DNA of 64,000 nucleotides from Lepidodermella squamata (Eukaryota > Gastrotricha): NCBI GenBank assembly GCA_047495785.1, contig JBLDXI010000009.1:5518001-5582000 (forward strand), in the 5' to 3' direction. Position numbers and translations under genes: made by a program. The notes beneath the pieces were generated by a model. The model was given only the letters and a program-made list of their open reading frames with translations. It did no database searches and had not been told where the DNA came from. This document shows, in pieces, positions 1 to 11,959 of this stretch (position 1 is its first letter; every line of letters starts with the position of its first letter).

Positions 1-183
1 AATACCGACCGTAAAAGTAAGCATGGTTGCTGAGGACGCTCGGTGTTTGAGTGACCAAGAACTGGCCCAACAACAGGATAGTTTCACGCAGTACATGACT
101 GGTAGAGCTATCAAACAACTAATTCATGTATATTTCTTCAATTTATAGTTTGTAGCTATTTCATCTTCATTTTCTCTCATTAG

Positions 184-2825
184 CCACCGCTTCACGGCCA
201 ACCGAGCCGAAAGCGAGCCGCAGAGGTTTCAGTTGATTTAGGGCGAGCAGCCTATGCCGAGTTGGTTCCAGTTGTTGAACGAGTTCAGGCAAGTGAATCA
301 GTGAGTCGAACTCAACCAAGCGAGCCAGTCAGTCGGACTAATGATTCTGATGAAGTGGTAAATCATAACAGACGTCAAAATCGCGCCAAAGCCAATAAAG
401 CGCCAGCAGATCTGGATCGGCCCAAGCCATCCGGTGTGAAGCGCGGGCCATACAGAGCTAGGGCGCTGAAGCCTCAATTCGTTGGTCCACACCTTCCGAA
501 CCAAAGGCCTTGGAGATGGTTGATGCCTAGCAGCAGACTAACACGCGTCAACAGTGTAATCGATCGAGCTCTAAAATTGGCCTGGCATAACCTTAAAACG
601 AATGAAGAGAGTCATTTTCCCGCTTACTGTGTAGAGCGAGCCAAATTGGTAACCACACTACGCTATATCGGCACAACTCGCGAACGTTACGTCGTCCGTC
701 GGATTTTTCCTCGATTATCGTCCGAAGAACATAAATCCACTGCACTAAACAAACACAAAAAGTGGGTATTAATGATGCTTTCCATGTATTTTTTAAATAT
801 AGGCAAATATATTCGCAAATTTCTCGACTGCTGGTATCGGGAAAAATACGCATTTTTTTAATATTTAATAAAAATTAGTAATTAATAAAAAAGTCATTAT
901 AAATTAAAAATTTCGGAACCTTACCTATTTGTTTCTGTTTCATATCAGCTTGGTATTGACTTGTGTGAGAAATGCAATATCGATTCGAAAAGCCAGACTG
1001 GCCTTGTCGAGCGTAACCAAGAAGGCAAAGATTGTTGTACTCGCCAAAGCTCGGAAACAGCTTAGAGGCGATTTTGTGGTAAAAGATCATCCAGACAATA
1101 AAGGTTCGTGCCTTGTGATGCAACAGGTGTGCGATAAGTTGTACGACTTGGGCTATATTCAACCGAGCGATAAGCCGTGCCTACTTAGGCTGATGGCTGA
1201 TGGTTCGCCTTCGCAAGGCTGGGGTCCTCCCACCGTAGCCGCTTCAATTTGTGTCGCAGACAAGAAAAGGAAGGTGGAGACAAAAGGTGATATTGTCGTA
1301 GGCTGTTATCGGGGGAAAGAATCGGCGACTAATTTCCAACGTTACTTCGGGGAACTTTTTCGGGACTTGGAAAGTTTGGTCGAAAATGGCTACATGCGGA
1401 GCGAGAAAGCCCAAAAAATCGCCATCAAGCTTGTTGTTTGCTGTGACTGGTCTGCAATGTATAAAGTATGTAAATAATGTTACTGATATAGCGGAAATAG
1501 GTCACCTTTCTTGTATTATAAGTTGCTCGGAGCTGGTTGTCCTAGTTCCAAGCATCCGTGCTTTGTCTGTAACTATCTCCAGCCGGCTAATCCCGCGCAG
1601 ACGCCGGAGGATTACTATCACACTCCATGTTCTACTCGCAACTATACGTTTGACGAGCTTACAGATGAATTACGAGCTTGTGGCCACGACAGTCGACCAT
1701 TACTTCCGCACTTGACAGCGGTGTGTTACTGGCCGTGCCTTCTTCACGCATTCGCAAGGCTGAGCGGTAGTTTGTTGAAAAACGTAAATTATCCATTGAT
1801 TTTCTTTCATTTCAACATCTCGATTTCAAACATTATTTCAGACGCTCAATGACATGCATCGTTTTCATCTGAATGAACAAATACCAGTGCTTATTGATCG
1901 AATGAAGTCCATCAGCAAGGGCATTGAAGTCGGTATGAACAAACAGAAGTACAAAGTTAGCGGAATCACCCATTCTGACATGGCTAAAGTGGCATGCGAA
2001 TTGTTGAAAAGCAGCAATTTTGGCGATTTGTTTACCATCGATCAATGGAGAATTCAGCACACAAACGCGTTCACCGCCGCAGACCTTCAAGTCTGGCTAG
2101 CCCAGCATCATGTAACAATTCCCAGCAATAATTTGAGAAAAGCCCAACTGGTTGAAATGGCCATCCAACACGGCTTCGTTGAACCAGATGTTAGTCTGTT
2201 GAATATACGATCAATCATATCGACGTAAATGCATACAATTATTTACCTTTCATAGATTGAACAGCAACTGAGAGCCAAAATAGCCGCTATCGACGAAATC
2301 TTCCCGTTGGCAGCTAAAATTTTCGATCTTTGTCTGAATCCACCCAAGCCGTGGGATCCAGCTAATAGGCAACTGTTCTATCGTTTTGGCACACTATTTC
2401 GAATTCTTTGCGAGAAAACGACACCTTATTGCCATAGTAATAACCCTATAATACGATTTCTTATAAATTAAATAAATATACAACGAATAATTCAAAAATG
2501 TCTTTATAATGTAGTGATGGAAACGCATATACCGGACTTATTGGCGGCAAATGTACCTCTCAATCGAATGTCCTCTGCTACAATGGAAATGATGATTAGG
2601 TTCATAAAACAGCACAATGCGGCTAGCTTTCAAGGCAAAAGCACTGCTCACCAGATGATGGAAAAAAGCGCAATTATTCTAAATAATATGCAAGACAGAT
2701 CAACCGACGAACAAAACTCAGCGAGTTACGTGCCTCTTCCTCAGTTCTACCAAAAACCGAAAAAGCTTTCTTTGAGAAGCTTAGGAATAAGCGATGATCA
2801 CAAACTTGTAATTTATCTATTTTGA
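184..2825 (+). CDS. transposon-type protein, transposase-like core (partial, 5' end outside window)
   Basis: A phase-consistent chain of exons can be read: 184-761, 949-1458, 1501-1783, 1842-2189, 2256-2436 and 2515 onward to a stop at 2823-2825. Introns have GT-AG ends and are 42-187 bp long. The fourth acidic/Cys block reads CDWSAMSPFLYYKLLGAG followed by CPSSKHPCFVC once the 1459-1500 intron is removed. This resembles the GD-K-LG...HPC-WC block I recall in uncharacterised transposon proteins of cnidarians and other invertebrates (family resemblance from memory, no search done). Around 2073-2180 the segment with DLQVWLAQHH and NLRKAQLVEMAIQHG looks like a SAP-type DNA-binding helix pair. 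The exon starting at 184 needs an upstream exon in phase 0; AAA|GTAAGC at 17 is a candidate donor. A stop at 2823 may be bypassed by splicing into the OTU part downstream. It could be an intact element, a domesticated gene or a decaying copy. Confidence 0.55.
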
Positions 2826-2893
2826 AGACAGCATACCTTCTATTTCTTGATGTTCAATAAAGCCTCCTTCCGTCGCTGACCGACTGATAACAG

Positions 2894-3804
2894 CTGAGCC
2901 TTCGTCCTCTCGGGCGTCTGTGGCTTCAAGCCAACGCTCTGGACCTTTATCTTCTCGCCCTTCTGGTGCAGCACCTTCGTCGTGTCGCATTTCAGTGTCA
3001 TCCAGCCAAGACACTGGACAATCGTCTCAGGCTTTTTCGTGTCCGCGGCTTGACTTGACAAATGATGACGTTCCGCTTGCTGATTTCACAACAGCAGCTT
3101 CGTTGCCTCCCTCACAACTTGTTGGATGGGATGTGCCAGATGGTCACAGTGCTTTGATGGCGGAACTGCGGAATAGCCTCGCGTTTTCCGTGCTGTTAAC
3201 GCTGCTCGCGAACAATAACTGCGAGCTTCGAATGCTTCGCGGCGATGGGTTAGCACTCGATAATCTGCAATCTCGATGTACTTGCTATGTATATTATTGG
3301 CTAGGAATTGCTTGTTCAGGGCTCTGAGTGATCAGCTTCACGGAAGCGACTTTCGCCACGATGAGCTCAGGAAAATACTAATTGACTTCGAAGCCACCAG
3401 CGAACTTTTCGAAGACAAACGCCGCGGTGGTTATGTCGAAGGTGGGACATCCTTTAACGACCATCTGCAGCGAATGACCCAACCTGGCCAGTATGGCGGG
3501 AATGAGGAGATCAGAGCCTTCAGCTGCGTCTTCGAGCGCAATGTTTACGTGCACCATCCTCTTCGCTTTCCACTAGTACAGGATCGTACTCTGAAGGTGA
3601 GAAAATCGCGTGGCATTTCCAGGAGTTTAATCATTGCTACCGTTTCAGTTTTTCTTTGCGGATGGAGTACCTGAAGCGCATATCGTGTATGACGCAGAAC
3701 ATTTGCACTACTATTCGGTGCGTCCAGCAGGCGACATGAGTGGCAATCCGCCAAACCTTACCTTAATATTGCCGATTCCAGAAGTACTTCTCCCTATATT
3801 TTAA
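2894..3804 (+). CDS. OTU-family cysteine protease, C-terminal part of the mobile-element-like gene
   Basis: Exons 2894-3248, 3305-3596 and 3649-3804 join in phase. The first ends GAT GG and the second begins G AAT TGC, so splicing of a 56-bp intron (3249-3304) rebuilds the OTU catalytic motif DGNCLFRAL, with the catalytic Asp codon at 3244 and the nucleophile Cys codon at 3309. The third exon supplies the matching histidine block EHLHYYSV (His codon at 3706). An FNDHLQRM segment and a YGGNEEIRAFS segment match the middle of OTU domains. OTU proteases cleave ubiquitin chains or precursor polyproteins, and they occur in several transposon and virus lineages. A Ser/Pro/Ala-rich linker precedes the domain. 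No ATG opens this reading frame after the stop at 2848, so it is probably spliced from the transposase-like exons upstream; the joining donor is not settled. All three catalytic residues are present. Confidence 0.7.
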
Positions 3805-6800
3805 CTGTTTATTATGAGGCAGTTCAAAGCTAAATGCTAAAATATGAATAAAATCGTGCTTCAACTACATATGATATGGCTTTTCATATTGCAAATGTTT
3901 AAACAGATCATGCAACATTGCTACAGCTGACGCCGGCAGCAAACAACAGCGGAAAGACAGCGTAAACCAGAAATCGCAACCGAAAACCAGGGCCCGCATT
4001 TTTCGCGCCAAATCGACGCTTTCCTATGACAACCTCATTCACAACACTGCGACAACACTAGCCAGAAATTTCATTTTCGAAAACGGCAACGCTAGCAGGG
4101 GTTTATTTATTGGATTTATATTTATTATTGAATGTTAATAATGATTTTCAATATTAAAAATTCGACCTTGAAATCCTGAATTGTGTCGATCCAAAGCTAC
4201 CATACTGGCGCCCTTAAACCAGCTGGGTGTTTTATGGCCCATGAATCAGTTTTTTTTATCCTCTGCTTGGCGCTGCAAGGCAGTAGGTTGTTGATCTTTC
4301 CATTGTATCTTGTCACCATGTTATTAGCTGAGTCGCTAAAACACTAAAGCGCAATCAGTAAACAATATTTCTGTATACTTTGTGCGTGTTAGCCGCACTG
4401 GAAGCATTCATGTCGTAGGCAACGTAGGTTAAGTCGTAGGTTAAGTGCTCCTGCTATGTTTTATATTTTCCGTATTGACTGTGTTTGATGATCGTAGTAA
4501 GTGTATTGAGCAGAATATGATTCGTAACTCATTACGGACTACCCTCGGGATTTTAAATTTTTTATTCGTGGTTAGTGAGCCGGTGGCACTTAGCAACTTG
4601 TTTCTGTGAGCTGTGAGGGTCTTGCAACCTTTCTCATTGTACAATACTTGGGAAATTCGCAGAGCTGTACATTTTGTAATTAGAGAAGTTGACGAGATGC
4701 TCTAAATAAGGGTGGATGCGAGGAATGTCAAGCTCAATTGCCGATCTGCTAAGATTTCTTCGAAAACTGTTATTTTCGCGTAGATTTTTTCTAGCTTGGC
4801 CCTTGACCGAACTCTTTGTCTTTCGTCTGTAGCATTTTGTTGGTAGAGTTTGCAAATTAGCTGTGTTATTCCTTTACTTATTCTTTACCCGCATAGCCGT
4901 TTATAATCATTGCTTAACAACCCACCGTTCATGTCCGCTATCTCTCAGTTACAAATGTTCACTAACCCTTCTATTTGGATACAATTATTATTATTTTTTT
5001 CATTAAAATACTAAATGTCGCTTACTAATATCCAGATGAATATTCATTTTATCTTCTAATTTATCTTCCCTGGCCTTGTCGAACTCGCCGAGCTAATCTA
5101 CTGTATATTACAAGCGTTTGTCTTGAATGTCGCGCTTCTCATGTTGTGAAATAATGTAGCTCACTCTACTAACGGATATGGCGGCGCCTGATCATCGCCT
5201 TTCAACGCTAGATTTATCAGTTTTAAGTAGCTATGCCAATGGGAGGCTCAAGTCAGCAATTTGGCACTGCTGATCTTGACCAACATAGGGCTCGAGGAAT
5301 TAAGCATTACACTGCGCCTTATGTCATGTACCACGTAATTAAAAACGATCATTTTACGGCGAATCCGTGATAAAATTGTTAAGATTTGCAAGCTGCTCTC
5401 AGATCTAGCAGTCTTTGAGAATATGTAAACTTTCACGGTGCAGCCATTGTATAATTTGCGCAAATTTCATGCGAATCGCAGGTTAAGGACCGGACTTATT
5501 GCGCTGTGTAGTTTTTTGTACTTATGGAGCACGCAATTTTTGTAACCACTCACGATTAGGGTGTAGGAGTTGTATCAAAACTATTGGATTTCTCCCATTT
5601 CCACTCATGTACATAGTAATGCATCAATTATCGATGTTACTGCAATCGTATTGGATATTCTCGAATTGGTGAAGTAGCGATTGCGCACTTGCGGTACTTT
5701 TTATTGTTAATAATTTGTCGTTTTCGAATGCATTTTTGCTTATCGTTATTTCTAATGAGAAGAAGTAGGTATCAGCCGAAAATACAAAGGCAGCAAGTGT
5801 TTTTGCAGTATTGTTTTGTGGTACCTTCGTAGTCTTTTTATTATATTCAGCGTTTGTTGTTGCTTATCTCACAGCATGGCATGGTTGTTATGAAATGGAT
5901 ACTCGGCAATGATTCATTCGTTTGATCGATCGACGCTCACACGCTGAGTCATCTGCTTGTATGTATCATAATAGGTATTTGATGTTTACAGCCGCGGCAT
6001 TTCGCGAAATCGTCAGTTTGATGAATCATGTAATATCAGAACAAAACAACGCATTCATCGCACGTCGCCGCGTCAAAAGGCCCTATTGAAATCGCGTGGC
6101 TAGAAGTTTGTCAGATCGCGTGTCTTATTTTAGGTCTCATCCAACCGCTGATTTGTGCATAAATTGTTCGCGGCGATGCAGATCACGAAGTTTAAACAGC
6201 TGTCGTATTTTTTATCACAGCGCGATGGTGCTGATGCTGCTGCTGATGATGATGATTATATCTTGCGTGAAACCTGCGTCGCTGCCAGCACAGACAGCTT
6301 TACGATCTGATTTATAGCAGTAGTCATGATTTGTTTACTAGACGGTGATTAGCCACCATTAATTCCGATTACCGGCGCAGTAATGATTCCGAACGGGCAG
6401 TCGGGTTCAACCGGGCCAGCTGCTGCGGCTCATCATCATCGTTCGGGGTCATCTTGTGGCCTGCTGCCTGCCCGGCCGCGAGTGAAAATGAGCAACATGC
6501 GTGTTTACACCGACGCCATTCATTCATTGAATTGAATTGATTGGCACGTGAATGGGCGGCGCGTGTGGCCGCGTTGTGTTTATAATCGTAATAGTACTGT
6601 TAAGAAGATAACGCGGCCAGATGCGCGCCTTGCTGCCCTCACCTTGGCCCTGGGCGCGCGTGTACACTATTTGCTCCGTGGTTCGCTTTTACGACCGCCG
6701 TGTTTACTGTGAATAGCCGAGATGCGCCTCCTCAAACCGTTTTCGATGTTTCGCTGTTTCGCGAAACAACAAGTTACTTACACACTGTTTCTATTTACAA

Positions 6801-7714
6801 GTACGGCGAGACGGGCTAAGCTACATATTTATACAATTTGCGTTAATACTTTGAACAACTTTCTATCGCGACATCAACCCGAAAAATCATATTTTAACAA
6901 GTTTTTGGAATAATATACTCATTTTGTTACCATCGAAAAGGGTGAATGCAAGTACTTGATGCGCTCTTCTTTCAATTTTGTAGTTTATTTCTCACAGAAA
7001 TGGTGAAATCCAACTAATATTTGGAGTTTAACTACTCTCAGTTTCTGTTATTTTTCTCTTATCAGATGGCAAATGAAAGCCGTAACCTGCCAGTTTCTTT
7101 AAATAGCTATTTGAAATGGCGTGGAATTGAAAATTACTTTGGAAATGTCAACAAGATTAAATCTTGTTCTTTCGCGACGTGATTTATATATATTTTTCAT
7201 TATTTATCATGAAATTCCTTGTTGGGCTATTAGTTATTCAAAATTTGGTTCCGGCTAAATGTAGCTATGTCCCATTTTATAATTCATCTGAAACATACGT
7301 TTTTCATTGCTCAAGTTTTGCTATAAAACCCATTTTAATTGTAGCTTTTTGCTTATCATTTTTTTTAAATTTTGCTAAATTCTCGGAATTCTCCACATCT
7401 GCGTTCTTCATCCGTAAATTGCCAGTCCCTCTTTTGGTTTATATTTTTTGATAGTATCACTATTATTTGTATCTAGTTGGCCGAGCGTAGGGTTTAGGTG
7501 CGTTACCGCAGTTGCTTTTTGTGGGTTCGCGTAACTTTGCGTGTAAAACGTTAACCTATTTGCTGCATTCACGCGAGTACTAACATATTATTGTTTTTCG
7601 AAGCGTTCGGAAGTGCACGAAAGCGTTTACTCAACGTGACTCACGCGCCACACATCGCTGTTTTTTCGCCATTCTGCACTGCGATAAGCAGCGAGCATCC
7701 ACTAACTAGAACCA

Positions 7715-7738
7715 CGCTCGCTCGCTCGCTCGCTCGCA
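7715..7738. repeat. (CTCG)n microsatellite
   Basis: Five to six copies of the tetranucleotide CTCG in a row. Confidence 0.9.
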
Positions 7739-9514
7739 ATTTGTGTTTTTGATTATTATCACGATTGGTCATTGAAAAACTGCGAGTAATAATTACCTGT
7801 CGATGGGCGTCGTCGTGGTCGTCGTCGCCGCGCTTCATTATTATTATTACTACTACCTATCAGTAATAAAAACAATGCCTGTGTGATTACAGCGCATAAT
7901 GAAGCAGCTTCAGCCACCGCTGTATTGTATATTGCAAAGTATTTTTTCCCGCTCTCGAGTTCAGCAGCCGGGCTTGGCTCGAGATCGCCCGTATTCATCT
8001 GTGCTCGCGAGCGTGTGCGTGTGTGTATAATAATAATATGTTATACTTGGAGAACTTTTGGTTTTATTACTTCCAGGGCTGTTATTTTTTTACTATGCGA
8101 TGGCCCCGGATAGATTTCACTGTGATCACCTTTTGGCTACTATTATTAGATGTTTTTTCAAGTGCTTTCCCCTGCCTGCCTATTGTATTGAGATGTTATA
8201 GGTAAATTAGTATGCCCTATTAGATAACAAGTGATGTTTTTCAATATTATTCCCAGCCATTATCTACCTTTAAAGGCTACGTTAACGTGTTTTGGCCGCA
8301 CTCGAGTTGTTTTTCTTCGGCTCAGATAAATTTCGAAGGAGTTCACGATATTCTTATCGATATATTCGTACTTACGCTATGCTTCAGCTTGATTCTTACG
8401 AATTCGGACCTAAATAAGTTATTTGTCTCCTCTAATTTGTTTCTTTAATTTTCCAAGACTTCTGAATCAGTTCCGAATTTTCAAGCTGACGTTTCAATTT
8501 CTGTCGCTTTTATAGGAAATTACAATTATCCTGATTTTTCCATGTCGATTCCCGCTTTCTGAAATAGGACGTTGGATTAGGAGAGAATTCGCACTCGGCC
8601 GTAAATTGGTATAAGTCGCAATTTTCACTCACATTTTTGAATATGCCTTTCAAAAGCTTGATCGATTCCATTGAGCTTCTTCTTGCAAGTTGAGTTTAAA
8701 TATTGTCATTTCAGTTATGTTCTTTGACATGGTGCGAACATGATTTGACCTCATAATGGCCTATTTTACGGGACAGTTTCATTTTTGGTACTTCTCAATT
8801 TACATATTTTTTAATTTCTACGAATTCCTGAGATTTTTTATTAAGCCAACAGCGGTGGGAATTTCGACTTGACGCGCTTGAGAAATGTTTGCCGTGGAAG
8901 GGGCTGCATTGATCATTATATTAGCGCTGATTTTCTATTATTTTTAAACCCGCTTTTGTCTGGTTAAATAATAATATTATGTTGAATATTCTTCTGGATT
9001 AATTTATTGCTCGATGATACATCATCCGGCCATTCATTGATACGCATCTATTCAATGGCAACGCGTGTTAGTATTTATTTATTTATTCATTCATTCGTCG
9101 TCGTCTTCATCGCTTGACAAGTCGGGGTGTCGAATTTTTCGCCTCTCGTCGTCACTGTATAATAAATAGTTACATCCGCGGTCGTTGCTATCCCCGGAGC
9201 AATGGCCGCGCTCGCTCGCTTGCTTGCTATGTACTTAGGCTACACTTATAATTATTCGACAATGGAGCCTAATTTAGTAGTCGTCGCAGCCGTATTAGAA
9301 GAACAAGACTAATCAATCGAGCAAGCGAGCGAGCGACGTCGTCGGTGTGGCCGGATGCCGTCGTCGCGCGGCGGCGGCGCCATCATTCGAAGCGCACGGC
9401 GCGCGCGCATATGTTGCGGCGCTATTAGATTTGACACTGCGTGCTATTAGAGTGATCGCAGTCGGCTGCGAATCGATCGCCAGTCACTCGGTCACACGTC
9501 GTCTTAGTTTTCAG

Positions 9515-9553
9515 CCATCATCATCATCAACATCAACAACAACAACAACAGCA
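9515..9553. repeat. CAT/CAA/CAG triplet repeat
   Basis: A run of CATs followed by CAA and CAG triplets within a CpG-rich island; no supporting gene model. Confidence 0.75.
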
Positions 9554-10757
9554 GCGGCAAGGCTACACTGGCTCAGAAATTTGCGCGCAAACAACGCGCC
9601 GCGTCAGCCTTTTCAAGCCGGCGTCTCATCATCGTCGTCGTCGCCAGTTCGTTATAATAGCTGATTCGGTCGTGTGTCCCAGAATTAGTATGATCGCGCT
9701 TATTATAATTATTAGTATTACGGCTATTATTAGGTGTTATTGTTATTTCAACACGAGATCATTGCGAACATTATGCGAGCGGCAGTTTTGCGGTCGAAAA
9801 GTCGCTATTCTATCGACGAATCATTTTTCAAAATGTTCAACACATTTTTTCCTAATTAATCTAGGTTATTTAGAGGCTTTCATGTTCAGCAATCATAGAG
9901 CAAATTAACTTCATAATTCGATTTATAGCTTAGTTGTTTTCTCTTATAGCTCTTCTAGGCAAATCTAAAAATAGCGAAATTTACGTTTTTTCAATTTTTG
10001 CCGTATTTCAAACAATTTTTCTCAGCAATATTTTTCTGTAATCGCAGTTGAGAGTTCAAATTCTAGAACACACAATCAATTTTTTCGTTTTTCTTGTGCT
10101 ATTTATCTTGAATTTCTGGATGAATTTAACAACTTCGTTCGTTTTATAAATTTTACTCAGGGAAAAACTTATTTGAATTTGGGCTAAAATTTCATAAAAT
10201 CAAAGACTAATCAATGTGGACTGGAATGTAAACAATTAATAGGCTATTTATCTCAAATTTTCGAAGTATTTTGATTTGTACTTGGTTTTAGATTGACTTT
10301 GAATTCCTTAATTTATTTAACTTCTGTTCATTGATTTTTGTCTAAATTACAGAAAAAATGGTGCATCAAGGGCGATCTCGGTTTTTCGTCTCTATCAATA
10401 TTGATAAAATGGCAAATTTAATGACATCATTTTTTGCCGCTGTCATTATTTATTTTTCGTTATTCAAACATTTATTTACAGTGCAACCCTAACGTACACG
10501 ACGCCGCTCGATTTTTTGTGCATATTTAATTACCCTATAGAGTAATTTTGTCGGCTCAATTCGGAGAGAAATATCATTTCCACGTAATCACTTTACACCC
10601 GAATCTATCGGTTTTCGATTGATTATTTTTATTTTATTATTTTTGAGCTTGGGGAAATGAGCCGTATAATATTGTTGGTTCATATTACCGCAACAAGGGA
10701 GTGAGTGGCTAATAATGACAGCGCAGAGCGAAAAAAAGCAGGTTCTTTATTCACACC

Positions 10758-10779
10758 ATCGATCGATCGATCGATCGAC
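10758..10779. repeat. (GATC)n microsatellite
   Basis: Five copies of ATCG/GATC in a row; a smaller copy of the same tetranucleotide lies near 10970-10982. Confidence 0.9.
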
Positions 10780-11959
10780 TGCTGGCTGGTTTTCACTGGA
10801 TTGATCGGATTATACTTATACACAGGCAAGCAAAAAGAGTGGTAGTAGCAGGCGCGTAGTGTTTTGTGTACAAATAAACGCGACAGAAGCTTTTTATCGA
10901 TTTCAACCGACCGACTGAGCGCAGTCATCGTTCGTAGGACGAACCGAAAGCTGTATATATACACAGAAATCGATCGATCGACCGACTAGTAGCGCGCTTT
11001 GTGTGTTTGTTATTACTCGGCGTCGTCGTCGTCGTTATTTCTCGCTCGCACAATGCATTCATGTGAATTCAGCAGCCTACTGTGTTTGGAAAGCACCCGC
11101 CCGCCCGCTCGCTGTGTTTAGGTAGAAGAGGCCGAACGCGCGTTGACCCGCGCGATGAACTTTGCGACATGCATATTTGAGTCATCATCATCGCGGCTGC
11201 GCACAAATTTCACTACTAGCAAGCACTAGCCGCTTTTAGGGCTAGGCAGCCAGCCTATGATCATTACTTGGCTGGCCGAGGCGCCAACAGACCGACCGAC
11301 CGGATGGATGCATGTCGCGCGTTTTATTATTGCCGGACATGATGAGGACGCGTGCGAGTATTGTTTTCGTAGATTGAAATAACACGAGTAATGAAGCCGT
11401 CGTCGCCGCTGGATTTCACGCGGCTAGATAAATTTCGGCGCACAATGCTCGCATAGGCTATTCATTCATTCATTTGTTCGGCCCGGCCATAATCACGATC
11501 ATCACGTTGTCAACACCTTTAAGTGCCTTCGATTTGCGGCGCGCCTGTTTAGATAAGCGCGACACGGCATTTTCGACCTGTTTTTATTTTACCCGCCTAT
11601 CTCTAGCTAATTCACGCCAAATATTTTGCTCATTTTTCAGAATCAACTTACCACGCATTTTGAAATTGATTGCTCTCTTGCGAAGACACTCTGTACATTT
11701 TAATTTTTCCGATTGATCAATTTCTGGGAATTCTCGAAATCCCACTTTGTTCCAATTTTGTGCTCAATCTTTCTCAATTTTCAAGTTGAAATGTTTCATT
11801 CATATTTTGTTCTTATTTTTGAATAGGTAAAAGCCTTTTTTAACATTGTATTTATTACTTAATTCTGCAGCAGTTTTACTACTCAATCTACTTGTTACGA
11901 CCGGCTTGTTTTAACCAGTTTTTTTTACGTCTTACAACACTACGCGATCATCATCATCG

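Larger units (their letters stand above)
3805..11959. other. gene-poor region, probable intergenic or upstream regulatory DNA
   Basis: No convincing coding exon on either strand: the open frames are short, overlap repeats and carry no recognisable domain. The stretch is AT-rich with islands of CpG-rich simple sequence (TCG, GTCGTC, CTCG, GATC, CAT/CAA triplets), mostly between 7600-8040, 9060-9660 and 10750-11460. It lies upstream of the gene starting at 11960, so untranslated first exons, promoter or enhancers could be here, but none can be pinned down by eye. Confidence 0.5.

Noticed and set aside
7164-7451. A 95-codon hydrophobic open frame
   Set aside because: AT-rich composition alone gives Phe/Leu/Ile runs; no splice context or recognisable domain supports it.
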